Shown piece by piece: positions 32,801-45,364 of a stretch of DNA of 64,000 nt (position 1 is its first letter; each line of letters begins with the position of its first letter). Under the pieces are notes generated by a model. The model saw only the letters and a list, made by a program, of their open reading frames with translations. It did no database searches and was not told the DNA's origin. Made by a program: the position numbers and the translations under genes. The DNA is from Heterohyrax brucei (Eukaryota; Chordata; Mammalia; Hyracoidea; Procaviidae): assembly GCA_028571685.1 (NCBI GenBank), contig CM053154.1, forward strand, positions 6,113,501 to 6,177,500, given 5' to 3'.

Positions 32801-33844
32801 ACAGTCAAATGCCTTTGTATAGTCAATAAAACACAGGTAAACATATTTTCATTATTCTCTGCTTTCAGTCAAGGTCCATCTGACATCAGCAATGATACCC
32901 CTGGTTCCACATTCTCTTCTGAATCTAGTCTGAATTTCTGGCAAGTTCTTGTCAATATACTGTTACAGCCACATTTGAATACTCTTCAGCAAAATCTTAA
33001 ACTTGCCTGTGATATAAATATTACGGTCCAATATTTTCTGCATTCGGTGGGATCATCTTTCTAGGCAACAGGTGCAAATATGGATCTCTTCCAGTTTGTT
33101 GGCCAGGTCTGTCTTCAAAATTTCTTAACAGGAACTAGTGAGCACTTCCAGCTTTTCTGAAACATCTCAATTGATAGTCCATCAGTTCCTGATGGACTTG
33201 TTCTTCGTCAATGCCTTCAGTGCAGCTTGGGCTTTGTCTTTCAATACCAGGGGTTCCTGATCTCATGTTACCTCCTTGAATGGCTGAGTGTCAACCAACT
33301 GTTTTCAGTGGAGTGACTCTATGTATTCCTTCCACCATTTCCCCATAGAATCCTTCAGTAGAGCAACTCCAGGCTTGAATTTTTTCTTCAGTTCTTTCAG
33401 CTTGAGAAATGCTAAGCATGCTCTTTCCTTTTGGTTTTCTGTCTCTAGCTGGTCACACATGTCATTATGATACTTTGTCTTCTCAAGGCACCCTTTTAAA
33501 TCTTTTGTTCAGGTCTTTTACTTCATCATTTCTTCCTTTCACTTTGACTACCTGATGTTCAAAAGCAACTTTCAGAGTTTCTTTGGACAATCACTGTGGT
33601 CTTTTCTCTTTTCCTGTCTTTTTAAAGACCTATTGCTTTATTTATATATGATGTCCTTGAGTTACTCCACAGTTCATCTGGTCTTCATCCATCAGTTTCA
33701 ATGTGTCAAATCTATTCTTGAGGTGGTCTCTAAACTCAGGTGCTAGAGACTCAAGGTCACACTACAGCTCTTGTGGGCTTTTTCTGACTTTCTCCAGTTT
33801 CAATTGATGGTCTGAGCCACAATGGAGACCTGGCCTTGTTCGGA

Positions 33845-34027
33845 TCAGTGACAGTGAGCTTCTGCTTCATATCTTCTCCTACATGTTGTTGATTTGATTC
33901 CTGTGCATTCCATATGGTGAGGTCCACACGTAAACTCACCTTCTATGTTAGTGAGAAAGTTATTTGCAAAGAAGAAGTTGTTGGTCTTGCAAAATTCTAT
34001 CATGCAATCTCCAGTCGTTCCTATCAC
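33845..34027 (-). pseudogene. RTE apurinic endonuclease remnant
   Basis: The frame reads GDCMIEFCKTNNFFFANNFL, then a stretch with THE-like residues GEFTCGPHHMECTGI. This is the C-terminal part of the APE endonuclease domain that RTE LINEs use to nick target DNA. The N-terminal half is missing because the copy is truncated here. Confidence 0.8.
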
Positions 34028-34059
34028 ATGGTAAGACAGCCACCAGTACTATGAATTAT

Positions 34060-34116
34060 GGCCTACACAACTAGACATATACATTTTGGGGGAACACAAT
34101 TCAATCCCTAACAACT
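34060..34116 (-). mobile_element. MaLR LTR scrap
   Basis: Contains 'ggggaacacaattcaatccc', the reverse complement of the start of the MaLR LTR. Confidence 0.55.
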
Positions 34117-35517
34117 GCTTAAGTGGTACAGATGGGATGTGGACCCAAGACTCTGCTGCCCAGCCCAGCACTGGACCACTCAGTCCCACTGTCTGCCTTT
34201 CCCTTAAGGTCACCCACTCCATTTCCCTTTTCCTATTACGTCCTATCACACCATGACCTATTATACGTGGGAGACATGTGTCCCACACAGAAAGGGCCAA
34301 TTCCTTTTAGCTGTCATGTGTACTCTAGGCATGGGCATGTAAGCCGAGACCGAGAACTGCACTCATCTTTCTCACACTCTCCCTGGGAAACACCAAAGCC
34401 GCCCGCACCGTAACAAGAACATCAGACAAAGCAGAGCGTCCTGCCGCACCTGACAAGTCTTGGGTTCGTAGGACACACAGAGATGCTGCTCTGTGGGGTG
34501 TATGGCAACTAGACCTAGAGAATGCCTCATTCCAAACAAAAATGGATTCCTCTGGACCCTGTCCATGAAGCAAGGACACTGTGACGTCAGTACTGCACCA
34601 GTGGAATGAGGGGGTCCTGGTGCCGTGTGATGGTGAGAGAAGGGACTCAAACAGCCTTTCACCTCCCTTTCCTATCCTCACTTGAAGCATCTCACAAAAC
34701 AATCACCTCACCCTCCAGCCTGGCCAGAAACCAAGGACTATGCTGGAGAACAGAAGGGCCTGGAACTCTGGCTCCCTGGCTAATTCCCCCCGCTTCTCTT
34801 CCAATGCTAATACACTTTGCAGCAGCACTGACAGCTTTGTCTTTTTGCTTGAGATCCAACACTTGCATAAAGGTAAGTTTTCTCCCACCCCTTTACCTAT
34901 AAAATGAAAACACATCATTCCTGTCTCCCTAGCCTGGAGAAGCTCCACCCAGGAGACACAATGAAGGTGACCCACCAACCAAAAGGAGGCAGGGGTGAGG
35001 GGTGGTGGGGAACAGATTGAGGAGACCACAGCTCACAGTGATGGGCTCAGACTGTGCACCTTCAGGCTCAGGTGAAGTCTCAATGAGGAGAGGTGGGAAA
35101 GCCCCCGGCGAGGAATCTGGTCCCACGGAAGCTCAGTCAAGTAGTTCTCTGGTATATCCAAGAAATTAGGCAACTGACTGTAATTTATAACTGTGCCATA
35201 AAGTGCCACCTACCTGCTGCCCTCACCCCAGCCCTGCAGTGGCTCCTCCCTCCTGCAGCTTTAGGGGCAAAGGTCCTGCTCCCACCTGGCCTGCACCCTG
35301 GCCCAGCCCTCCTTCCCACGTCCAGTGTTACAGTCCAAAAGAACCACTGATGGCTGGTGATCATCTGGTATACATCCCCGCTTTCTGTCACGGCCTCACT
35401 GTCCTCCAATATTCACCAGAGTCCCCTCAGGGAAACCTCTACAGACAGCTCGTCACCCCAAATCAAGTCCCGGCGCCTTCTCCAGCCAAGAACAAACACC
35501 TTGCTCCCTGTCCCAGC
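34117..35517. other. Unique stretch, about 1.4 kb
   Basis: No recognised repeat. Frames of 96 to 125 codons on both strands overlap in several phases and carry no domain. Confidence 0.4.
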
Positions 35518-35695
35518 AACTGTCAACCAAACCCACAGCCATGCAGTCAATGTCGACTCACAGCAACCCTATAGGACTGAGAAGAACTGCCCCAAAGATT
35601 CTCCAAGGACCACCTGGTAGACGTGACCTGCTGACCTTTTGGTTAGCAGCCTTAGTTTGCCACAGCTTGTAACCACTGCACCACCAGCTCCAAAA
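35518..35695 (-). repeat. AfroSINE copy
   Basis: Tail 'gcagtcaatgtcgactcaca', middle 'ttctccaaggaccacctggt', head 'cttgtaaccactgcaccacc'. Confidence 0.9.
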
Positions 35696-35744
35696 TCCTC
35701 ACCAGGAAAGGTTCATTTCTCTGTAAGCTTCCCGAAAGCAAGTC

Positions 35745-35960
35745 TGATAAATACAACATTTCTCGGGTTTTGATTTTTCATCCTCACAACAACACTTAAG
35801 GGTAGAAATTCCATTATTGTCCCATTTTACACATAAGTAAACTAAAGCACAGAAGATGAAATAAACTCCGATGACTACGCAGTTAGCAAGGAGACCAGCC
35901 AGAATCACCCTCCCACCCCCTGTATTCCAGGCAGGCCAACAGCACACCCTCCCTTTACTC
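35745..35960. repeat. MIR SINE relic
   Basis: Contains 'ttttcatcctcacaacaaca' and 'ccattttacacataagtaaa', typical MIR blocks. Confidence 0.8.
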
Positions 35961-36944
35961 CTCTCTGCTGGCAGACCAGCGACTATCCAGCACATCATGG
36001 CAACTGACACAGAGGTGCAGGATCAATTCCCTTGCCAGTAAGTCTCCACGAGTTGTCATCTATACCCAGCAAGCCGGTACAGGGCCCGGCATGCAGGTCC
36101 CCTTCTGCAGAACCAGTCAGAAGTAGCTTTCAAGACAAGTACATTTTCTTCCCTGCAGCCATTCTGGACAAAGAAACCCTCCTCAAACAAGACATGAAAA
36201 TGCCCCCAGAGATTAAACGCCCACAGCCAAGGCTCTGAAAGCAACCTGATTAAATACTTAACCACAATACCAGTCTAGACTCAACAGCTCAACCCTTCTG
36301 GCTCAGGGCAGTGCCGGCTGTGTGGTGATTGTGCAAACAGTGCTTATAAATGGAAGCAAGGGAACCCGTTTCTCCTTAGGTTCTGGTGAAGGGGGAGCTG
36401 GGGATAGAACAATGCCAAGCAAGTTACAAGCCAGCAGGCTCCGCCAAGGACCCCTGGGCCGAGCCCGGCAAGCAGCCCCAGATACTAGGCTCTCCTCCCC
36501 TCTCCACAATCAATCACACAGGGAAACTCACCCAGAGACACAAGCTCAGCACACCCATGTCCTCCTCCGGCTCCCCTCATTCTACCTGAGAGGCTCTGGA
36601 GTTCATCACTCAGGTTTCCACTCTGGGTCCACCGACTGGTCTTCACTCAGTTCAGGTCTGTTTGTTCAGCTTCTCCAACAAGCCACACAAACTCTGTCCC
36701 GAGTCTGGGGCGGGCAGTGCCCTCTACTCTGCCAGTTCCTGCTATGTGTCCCCAGGTCTTTATGGGCAACAGGTGTCCCCAGCAGCGTTCCCAGGCCACC
36801 TAGCACCTAGGTTAGTGCCTCTCAGAAAGCATTCTGTCCTAAGCCTAAGACAGTACTCACCACTGAGCTTCACAGCTGTGCACTCTTCTCATCAGACAGT
36901 CAGCAACCCAACGGCTGGCTCTGCACCTCGAGGAGCACCCTTCC
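35961..36944. other. Unique stretch
   Basis: No repeat recognised. The 162-codon plus frame at 36322-36810 is compositionally biased, overlaps two other phases and has no domain that I know. Confidence 0.4.
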
Positions 36945-37143
36945 CATACCAAACCCAAACCCACTGCCGTCCAGCCTGGAAACCCTTCATAGAAACCCAA
37001 TGCCGTCAATTCCGACTCCTAGCAACACTACAGGACAGAGCAGAACTGCTCTAGAGAGTTTTCAGGGAGTGCCTGGTGAATTGCAACCAGTGACCTCCTG
37101 GTCCGCAGACACAGCGCTGAACCACTACTCCACCAGGGTTTCT
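36945..37143 (-). repeat. AfroSINE copy with a doubled tail
   Basis: Two tails in a row ('acccactgccgtccagcctg' then 'cccaatgccgtcaattccga') precede one body and head ('cagcgctgaaccactactcc'). Like 8296-8575, it suggests a truncated insertion or tail duplication. Confidence 0.85.
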
Positions 37144-37327
37144 CTAAGAGGCTCTCAATCAATGTCCGCTGAACAAACTGCAGGAAGGACTGAAGGAGGC
37201 AACCCAGAGACACGCCCTAGGGTGAAGGGAGGCCTTCCGGACTCCCATACCAACAAAACACCGCAGCAGACAGCTCTGTGACAGAAAGCTCCGTGCCCAC
37301 CCTGGTAATGAAGCCCTTCCTGCTGAC

Positions 37328-37455
37328 TTCAGGAGACCCTGGTAGGGTAAAAAGCTGAGCTATTAACCGAAGGTCAGCAGTTCAGATCCAGGAGCCACTC
37401 CTTGGAAACCCGATGGGGCGGTTCTGCTCTGCCTTTAGGGTCCCGGTGAGTCCGC
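37328..37455 (+). repeat. AfroSINE copy, partial
   Basis: Head 'gagaccctggtagggtaaaa', middle 'aggtcagcagttcagatcca', cut off in the tail at 'ggtgagtccgcac'. Confidence 0.85.
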
Positions 37456-37622
37456 ACGGAAACCTTGGTGGCATGGTGGTGAAGTGCTACGTCTGCTAAC
37501 CCAAAGGTCGGCAGTTCTAATATACCCGCTTCTCCTTGAAAACTCTATGGGGCAATTCGACTCTGACCTGTAGCGTCGCTGTGAGTTGGAAACAACTCGA
37601 CGGCAGTGGGTTTTAGCAGGTC
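37456..37622 (+). repeat. AfroSINE copy in tandem with the previous
   Basis: Head 'aaccttggtggcatggtggt', tail 'aacaactcgacggcagtggg'. It directly joins the preceding copy in the same orientation. Confidence 0.9.
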
Positions 37623-38294
37623 GACGAGTCAGCATGCACTGACAGCAAGGGATTACTGACTTCAAGATCTACTCAAAAAACTTCACATTCAATCCAAAGT
37701 GAAAGGCAAAACCAGATCAAAGAGAAACAGAAGTCGGCTGACCTTGCAATCACACACCTGGCCCCACGGTGGCCACTGTAGACTCCAGACAGATTTCTTC
37801 CAAGGACGCTTTATGACGGAAAAGTAATACTGGAACACAACCTCTCAGAACAGGGGTTTGTTCATCAATTAGAGACACAGAGAGGACTGGGTAGAGGGTC
37901 TCTGTGGCAACTGCTGGAACCCATGAGTCTCTTTCCAAATGGCCCACTCCCAGGAAGCGCCTCTCACCCATGTCATGTCAGCACTTGTAGCCTGACATGT
38001 CCTCTTGTGTCACTGAATGTTCATCCAAAGGATGCCAGCGAGAAACTGCAGGCACCAGGAGCCACGGTTTCCCATAAATTGATATGCAAATGCTTATGGA
38101 CAAATGTGGTTTTTCAAATTGTAATTTTTTTCCTAAGATGATTGTCTACTTTTCCCGGACACGTGAATTCACACTGAAGCTTTTCACGTAGTTTTGAACT
38201 AAGATGAAGAGACAGCAAGTAGCATCTGCAGAAACCCAATGATTCTATCAAGTTCACTCTTGTAACAGAACATAAAAGGACACTAAATGTAGGC
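37623..38294. other. Stretch without recognised features
   Basis: No repeat, exon or RNA gene recognised. Confidence 0.4.
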
Positions 38295-38645
38295 TCTTTT
38301 GTCAGCGGGGGTAGGTTTTACGGCCTACACTGCGCCAGCAAGGGGCTGGAGAAAAACACTGACGGTATCACAGACTGCCAGAAGGACAAACACATCTGTC
38401 TGGGAGGAAGTAAAGCCAGAATGCTCCTTAAAAGCAAGGATGGTGGACATGGCACTCGGTCAAGTACAGGATCATCAAAAAAAAAACTATCCTCTGTGAG
38501 AAAGACCGCCACAGCGGGTCCCACGAGGGCTCTAGCAGCACAAGAATTGCGAGGACGCTGCGGGACCAGGCAGTGCCTCCTGCTGCACTGGACAAGGGTC
38601 ACTGCGACATGGAGCCAACTCAGTGGCGCCTAACAACAAAAACAA
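38295..38645 (+). mobile_element. RTE LINE 3' end
   Basis: Landmarks: 'tcacagactgccagaaggac', 'gaatgctccttaaaagcaag', then 'gaccaggcagtgcctcctgc' and the tail 'ggcgcctaacaacaaaaaca'. Compared with other copies it has an internal deletion between about 38455 and 38500. Confidence 0.82.
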
Positions 38646-38659
38646 CTGTGCCAATGACA

Positions 38660-38890
38660 GCGTTCTTGTCCACCACACAGTGACTAGGATCCAGGACTAC
38701 GCTCAGCATTTCACACATATCTTGTCACAAGCTGCTCTCCCAAGTCACAGGAAGCAGGTACGGCTATCACCCCTTCTTACAGCCATCCAAATCAAGGCTC
38801 AGAGAGGCCAGTTTACCTGTCCGAAGGCAAAGAGGTATTAAGGAACTAAAACTCGAGTCTCCTGCTCTCCCCACAGGCTCAGCTGATGGA
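38660..38890. repeat. MIR SINE relic
   Basis: Contains 'caaatcaaggctcagagagg' and 'ctgtccgaaggcaaagagg', in MIR order. Confidence 0.6.
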
Positions 38891-39345
38891 CCTTAGGGCT
38901 GGAAGATTCTCAGTGTTGTGCAGTTCAACCCATCCCCCACCCCATCATACACCACCGGCTCACACACCCCGTAATACCCCTACCACTTGACCCTCCCATC
39001 TCTGAGCTCCTCCCATTTTCCCACCACCTAGGATTCTAACGACAACACACTCATCTTCCGTGAGGACACCCTGAGATTCTGCCCACCCTGACCTCACATA
39101 TTCCGGCCACCGTATCAGCACGGCCAGCATCCCTGGATCCTCAGCAGAGCTTCTCATGCTCACAGATACCACTGGTCCCAACAACTTCTTAACCTTTGAC
39201 TCAGAATGCCACCACACTTTATTCCAAGTCCCAAAGATGAGCAATGATGGTACCAGAACACCTCTCTGTGATGCAGTCAATCCTGTGGAGTGAGGTCAGC
39301 CCGATGTGGGCTGGTCGGCCCAACGCTCATCTTCATTCACTTTCC
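38891..39345. other. Unique stretch
   Basis: No feature recognised. The 106-codon minus frame at 38960-39280 has no domain. Confidence 0.4.
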
Positions 39346-39517
39346 ATGACAAAACCCAAACCAAACCCACTGCCGTTGAATTTATTCTGACTCATAGTGA
39401 CCCTGTAGGCCAGAGTAGAACTGCTCCAGAGTTCCCAAGGAGCACCTCGCAGATTCGCATTGGCAACTTTTTGGTTCGCAGAGGTAGCACTTAGCCACTC
39501 TACCCCCAGGACTTCCT
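39346..39517 (-). repeat. AfroSINE copy
   Basis: Tail 'acccactgccgttgaattta', head 'tagcacttagccactctacc'. Short form. Confidence 0.9.
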
Positions 39518-39689
39518 TCCATGATAAAGAGGATGCTAATTCTAACCACAAGTGTCCACTGAGAAAATCTTACTTCCTTGTCAAGAATCTTCTCTACCTG
39601 ACACTGTAGGTGCTCCCTCCACTTCCCTTCCTCTCAAAAAAAATGAGCAAATAAAAAGAAAGCATGCTTCCGAAGTGTCAAAGAGCAAA

Positions 39690-39898
39690 CCCCAAACCAA
39701 AACCTCGAGTTAATTCCACCTCCTAGTGACACCGTGGATACCAGAGGGGACCTGCACTCCACAGGCTGTCCTCGTCTGTGACCTTTGCAGAAGCAGATCG
39801 CCAGGGCTTTCTTTCCTGGTACTTCTTTCTGGGTGGATTCCAACTGCCAAGCCTTTGGTCAGCAGTGGAGCACAAGCCATCTGTGCCTCCCAGGAACT
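39690..39898 (-). repeat. AfroSINE copy, long form
   Basis: The tail is weak ('ctcgagttaattccacctcc'), the middle clear ('tgcagaagcagatcgccagg', 'ctttctttcctggtacttct'). Confidence 0.75.
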
Positions 39899-39905
39899 GT
39901 CACAA

Positions 39906-40070
39906 CGCCAAGCCAAACCAAGCCCACCCCACAGAGTAGATCCCAACTCATAGAGACCCTATAAGGCAGAACAGAACTAACACACAGTTTCCTAGAAGCA
40001 GCTAGTGGATTTGAACTCCCAATCCTGTGGTTAGCACCAAATACTTAACTACTATGCCACCAAGGCTCCG
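39906..40070 (-). repeat. AfroSINE copy, short form
   Basis: Tail 'gagtagatcccaactcatag', head 'caaatacttaactactatgc'. Directly follows the long-form copy in the same orientation. Confidence 0.88.
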
Positions 40071-41435
40071 TCAGACAACAGGCTGTCTAGTAAAGGGACT
40101 TTGTTCAGATGTACACTCAGACTTCAGACTCATCTGGGCAGATGTGTTCATGTACACGGATATTCTGTAAATGTATGTTTAGAAACAGGTCCATGGCTAC
40201 CCTGAGCAATAGGAAAGGGTGTCAGATGACACTGCTAAGTGCCACCAACGTCTCACCCATCTCTGACGCTGTGTGTGTGCATGTGTACTTAAATCAAAGT
40301 ACCTAGTGAAATCAGCCCTACTGTCCTACTGAAACAAGAACTGCTATTAAAAATTCAGAACAGGCCCTGACGCCTCCATTCCTTTCCCAGGCTAGTGAAG
40401 CATCCCCCACACTGGGCCAACCGCCATCAGGTCAGCGATGGAGGTGGGAAATCCAGGGGACCTTTTCCAAGCTAGCCAAAAATGTTGCCAGCTGAGACAC
40501 TTAAAAGAAATCCACAAAGCCACTGGGCAGACATGCGAGTGAGCAACCGACACTGACAGGAAAATAGTGATTTTAGGAGAAGAAGTTCTAATGCAGCAAT
40601 ATTTATGCCCAGCTTACTATTAACGCTTTGTCCTAAAGAAACACTCATCTGAGTCTTCCTTTCCAGGGGCTTAGATTCCTCACTCTGAAGGCTCATTCCA
40701 TGCTAATCCCACTGTCAAGTGCCTGCCTATAAATCACCAGGATCCAAGACAGAAACTGTGCAGACCAGTATGTGAGAACCCTTGACCAACCACACCTGGT
40801 CCCCGCTGGCGGCCGCTGGTCGGACAGAAATTATGGGCTGGAGACTTTCTCCTCTGTTCAGCTGGTGGCAACCCTGGGAAAGACGCCTGCAGGAAGAACT
40901 GGGTTTCTGATAAGTGGCTACATTTTCTGTTTTCCTTTTGAACCTTTCCTCGGTTCTCATCCCATACACCCGTCTCCAACACTTCAACTGTTTCTTCTCT
41001 TCCTTATGACCTTGGACAGGAAAGGCAGAGAAGGTCTCAGCCACCATGTCCTCAACCAGAAAAACAAGGAGGCTGAGCTACCCCCAGTCACCGTGAAGCA
41101 TCTGCGAGTCATCCACTTCTCTCTACATCAGCAAAGGGACCCGGGAAGGAGCTTCGCTCAGAGCGTCCAAGCTTAGGACGGATACTGTCAAATGCAGTGG
41201 GTTTTTTACTTTTTTCTTTGAATCTTTCTGCCTCTCATATTGCATGCATCCTTTGAATTATTAGCACATCATGTTACCGCAAAAGTCTCAGTAGTTACCC
41301 TAAAAGTAAAAGCTTCTAAGACTTCAAACAAAACCCAAACAGGCCCACAAGCCAAACCCTGCCCTCTGCTTCATTTTGAACAAATGGTCCACAAGCTTAG
41401 AACGGTTGTTTATACTTTCTTTTTTAAGAAAAATT
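40071..41435. other. Unique stretch, about 1.4 kb
   Basis: No recognised repeat. The 134-codon plus frame at 40772-41176 and the 106-codon minus frame at 40727-41047 overlap, and neither shows a domain. Confidence 0.4.
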
Positions 41436-41576
41436 TCACAATGTAAACTTAACCATTTTAAAGTGAACAATTCAGCAGCATTTCCTGTTTTCACAATACC
41501 ATATGACCACAACCACGGACACCTAAACATTGTCACCCTCCCCAGAAGGAAAGTCTGTCCCCATTACGCACTCATG

Positions 41577-41730
41577 GAAACCCTGTGGCTTAGTGGTTAG
41601 TGCTGTGTCCACTAACCAAAAGGTGTGCAGTTCAAAGCCACCAGGTACTCCCTGAAAACTCTGTGGGGCAGTTCTACTCTGTCTTACAGGGTCGCTGTGA
41701 GTCAGAATCGACTTGATGGCAGTGGGTAGG
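41577..41730 (+). repeat. AfroSINE copy inside an L1M
   Basis: Head 'ccctgtggcttagtggttag', tail 'gaatcgacttgatggcagtg'. Confidence 0.93.
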
Positions 41731-42102
41731 GCTACCCCCAACCCCACAACGACTTCTCTGCTGTCTCTGGATTTACCTATTCTGCACACTTCATATAAAT
41801 GGAATCACGTGACATTTTGTGACCAGTTTCTGCCACTTAGCATACTGCTTTCAAGGCCCATTCATGTTACAGTACACATCAGTACTTCACTCCTTTTTCT
41901 AACTAAGTAATACTCCATTGTCTAGAAATGCCACATGTTATTTATGCAATCATTAGTCAGACATCTGGGTTGTTTCCACCTTTGGGCTGTTTGAATACTG
42001 TTGCTATGAATACTCCTATACAATCATTTGTTTGAACATCTATTTTCGAATGTTTCCATTATTACCTAGGAATGGAATTGCTAGGTCATATGATGATTCT
42101 GG

Positions 42103-42232
42103 AAACCATGGTAGCATAGTGGTTAAGTGCTATATCTGCTAACCAAAAGGAAGCTCTGTAGAGCTACTCTGTCCTGTAGGGTCACTATGAGTCAGGATCA
42201 ACTCTGCAGCAGTGGGGGTTTTTTTGGTATGA
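42103..42232 (+). repeat. AfroSINE copy, internally deleted
   Basis: Head 'ccatggtagcatagtggtta' and tail 'gatcaactctgcagcagtgg'. The stretch between 'ctaaccaaaagg' and 'aagctctgtag' is shorter than in other copies. Confidence 0.9.
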
Positions 42233-42435
42233 TAATTCTATGTTTAACTTTCTGAGGAACTGTTTTCTAGTTTTACATTTTTAAATCATTCTGTTTTTTA
42301 ATGGTTATTTAATGACAATAATGCCGAGAAGAGGAAAAACTTAAATCTAGGACTAATAAAGTCACAACAATGCTAGTGATCTGTCCAAATTATCTAAGGA
42401 ACTCACTAGCAACAATATACAGTTTAACAGCCTGG

Positions 42436-42492
42436 TTAGGGTCGCCACGAGTCGGATCCGACTCGACGGCACCTGGCTTGGCTTGGCCAGTG
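42436..42492 (+). repeat. AfroSINE or RTE tail fragment
   Basis: Only 'agggtcgccacgagtcggat' followed by 'ccgactcgacggcacctgg'. This tail is unusually close to the consensus, so it may be young. Confidence 0.75.
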
Positions 42493-42861
42493 TTTCTAAG
42501 ACATGGATTCACAAGGACTTGGGACCAGAACATCCATTTAGTTCACATGGGACCAGGACATCACTTAGTTCAGGAAACCAACCTGGACTGAAAATCAACT
42601 CCCCCGACCCCTTCATGTTTAGAGCAGTCTTATGCTGACAGAATAACTGAACAGAAAACACAGAGAATTATCAAATAGCCGCTAGGCACAAGTGCTCGGC
42701 CACTTTACACGAGTGTACCACGTTGGTACCATCTGACGAACCAACACTGATCCACTCGGAAGACCCCGAGTCCACAGTCTACACGGGTCCACCAAGGGGG
42801 CTACAGGGCTCCCGAGCAGTGCTACCGGCTACTGTCTACAGCTAATACCCAAAACAACAGA
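42493..42861. other. Stretch without recognised features
   Basis: Nothing recognised between the tail fragment and the next RTE. Confidence 0.4.
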
Positions 42862-43732
42862 GCGGGTCAGGGTTGTACCCTTTGACCGCACCTACTCAGT
42901 CCGTATGCTGAGCAAATAATCCAAGAAGCCAAAAGACGGGAAGAAGAACGTGGCCCCAGGGCTGGAGGGAGCCTTATCAACAACCTGCAATACACAAATA
43001 ACGCAACCCTGCCCGCTGAAGGCGAAACACGCACTGACGAAGATCAAAGGCCACAGCCTCCAGTACAGATTACACCTCAGCATTAAGAAAACAAAAATCC
43101 TCATGACAGGACCACGAAGCAGCATCACGATCGGTGGAGAAAAGACGGAGGTTGTCAAGGGTTTTATTTGACTCGGATCTTTCCTCGAGCAGCTAAGGAA
43201 TCCAACAACTCACCACAGCGGGCCAGTCAGCTGCAGAAAGCCTCTTCAGAAAGCCAAGACATCACTCTAAAGACTGAAGTGTACCTGAGTCAAGCCACGA
43301 TGTTTTCAATCACTTCACATGTCTGCAAAAGCTGGACAATGAATAAGCAAAAACAAAGAGAGATTGATGCCTTTGAATTATGATGCTGGCCAAGGGTATT
43401 GAATGCACCGTGGACTGCCAAAAGAACGACGAGCTCCGTCTTGGAAGAAACACAGACAGAACGTTCCTTAGAAGCAAGGCTGGCGAGATTCATCTCACAT
43501 ACTTGGGAAAGGTCATCAGGAAGGATCAGTTCCTGGAGGACAGCATGCTTGGTACAGCAGAGGACCAGCGTAAAAGAGGAAGACCCTCAATGAGAACGGA
43601 CTGACACAGTGACAGAACAGGCTGAAGCCCAGCGATGACTATAAGGGTGGAACAGGACCAGGCAGGGCTTCCTTCTGCCCAAAGGGGATCACCGGGAGTT
43701 GGAAGCGACAGACAGCACCTACCAACAAGGGC
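42862..43732 (+). mobile_element. RTE LINE 3' half
   Basis: Starts in the RT domain: 'gtcagggttgtaccctttga' corresponds to the RQGC-type motif region. It continues to the 3' end with 'gcctccagtacagattacac', 'aaagactgaagtgtacctga', 'tggactgccaaaagaacgac' and 'caccgggagttggaagcgac'. Frames at 42950-43171, 43168-43383 and 43380-43604 are consecutive pieces of one broken ORF2 C-terminus. Confidence 0.9.
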
Positions 43733-43734
43733 CT

Positions 43735-43865
43735 CCAAAGACAGACCGTGCGATCTACTTTCAAAAGACAAAGCCCTTGAAAACCATATGGAGGGCAGTT
43801 CTCCTCTGACACACATGGGTTGGCATAAACTGGAATCCACTCAGCAGCAGCTGGCTTTGGGGTCT
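43735..43865 (+). repeat. AfroSINE copy, RTE-like middle variant
   Basis: Contains 'ccttgaaaaccatatggagg' and 'actggaatccactcagcagc'. The head is not clear. Confidence 0.65.
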
Positions 43866-45364
43866 TTGTGTTACAGAGTCCAGTGGGTTTTCACAAACAC
43901 ATACACACAGACACCATTCCAGTGTCATGGAGAACGGCTGCATTTCCTTACAACTGCTCTGTGACGGTGCTGCGCTTCAGTGAGTCAGGGGTGGAGGGAG
44001 TTCTACGGCCAGTTAGCCCAGCCTCCCCTGGATTCTTGAGCTGCTTCTCCCTCCGTCTCAAATGGCAGCCCAGCTTGGGCTGGACCTCCCTACCCACAGG
44101 ATACCCTATGCCCTAAAGAGCTCCTGTGACCTGTCGCCACGAACTCTGTCCCTCCATCTCCATTCACCGAGCATCTGAATACACATCAGAAGGGCCATGC
44201 ACCATGCCAAGGGCTGGGAACAGAAAAAAACAACAACATGCAACTTAGTCCTGCACTCAAGAGCCCTCCACCTAGCAGAGGGTACGGTAAGCAGCATTCC
44301 CCTAAGTAGGCCACCAAGAAGCTAGAACCAGAGTATGTTACGGAACTGCAGAGACGCACACAGACGAGGGCCCCTCTTACAGCCTAATTAAGTGGGTCAA
44401 GAAAGGTTTAAAAGGTGCACTGGGCCTTGAAAAGCTAGACAGATGGAAAAAAAGGTGTTTCCGGGGAGCTGCAAAGCACGTGCAAAGGCACAGGGGCCTA
44501 CCAGAACACACCCAGCTGAACTACTCACAGCAACACGGTTTGCCAGCCACCAAGGATGTGAAAATACTACAGGATCCTGCCGAGTCACAAAGACTGACTG
44601 TGACCTCTCCCGTACCTGACAGCTCTCCTGACGGAAGGTCCCCACCACCCCCCCTCAGCCTATGCCAGCCTGATTCCCAAGGGAACGCCCCCCAAGAACA
44701 ATCAGAAGAAACCTGGCAGCCTGGTCCTGGTGCCTGACGACTCAGATGCATTTCTGCCTTTGAAAAATGGGCTGTGTGGCACACGTGACATGAGAAGGAC
44801 TAGGAAATAAATCTTGTGAAGTTAACAGAAGCACAGCAATTCTGAAGAAAAATCATCACATTTCCCTCCTGCTAAATCATTATTTGCCCCTGGTAAAGTC
44901 AATTATGTTAAAGAAAATAAGTTATTATTTTAGAAGAAAAAAAAAGGTTTGGCAAGTGTCTTTATTCCAACAAATAAAACCACAAAAGGAAATGTTTGCG
45001 TTCCCGCATTTAGGGAGGTCTCAGGTGGCCAGACTGGTCCTTTCCAGCAGGACTGCGGGAGGGGTCCTATGTGCCCAGCTAGTGCGAGCGTCACTCCCAG
45101 GCCCAAGCAGTAAGCTCTCATCTGTCTCACGAAAGAAAAAGCAGCAGCCTCTGCCCGACAACCTCCGGATGCCAAGATGCTGGTCCTGGGGTCCCCACTC
45201 CCTCTCAGCTCCCTTCCTGCCGCCTCCCAGACACCTCTGCCCAGCTGCATGCCTCCATACCCAAGAACTAAGTCACAGAGTTTCCTAACTTTTCTTCCAA
45301 ACTGCGGAAAAGTCTTTGCTTCTAACAACACAGTAACAGTAGTAACAGCACTCCCGAGTGCTTG
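43866..45364. other. Unique stretch, about 1.5 kb
   Basis: No recognised repeat. Frames of 134 codons (plus) and 172 codons (minus) near 44884-45448 conflict and cross the tRNA-like element. Neither has a domain. Confidence 0.4.

Larger units (their letters stand above)
31225..34027 (-). mobile_element. Longest RTE LINE copy, antisense, with an insert
   Basis: From right to left the element reads endonuclease (33845-34027), linker (about 33300-33840), reverse transcriptase (about 32603-33290), an unrelated insert (about 31985-32602), then the RT C-terminal part and 3' tail (31225-31985). The tail 'gtgccatcaagtcagcacca' is at the left. The 5' end is cut at 34027, directly before an LTR scrap. 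All frames are broken by stops. It is the fullest RTE1/BovB-like copy in the window. Confidence 0.9.
41436..42290 (-). mobile_element. Old L1M, antisense, split by two SINEs
   Basis: Landmarks in order: 'agtgaacaattcagcagcat', 'tggatttacctattctgcac', 'gtaatactccattgtctaga', 'gggttgtttccacctttggg', 'ggaattgctaggtcatatga' and 'aactttctgaggaactgttt'. This is a common antisense 3' pattern of L1M LINEs. AfroSINEs at 41577 and 42103 interrupt it. Confidence 0.85.

Noticed and set aside
36322..36810. 162-codon plus frame
   Set aside because: Biased composition, overlapping frames in other phases, no domain.
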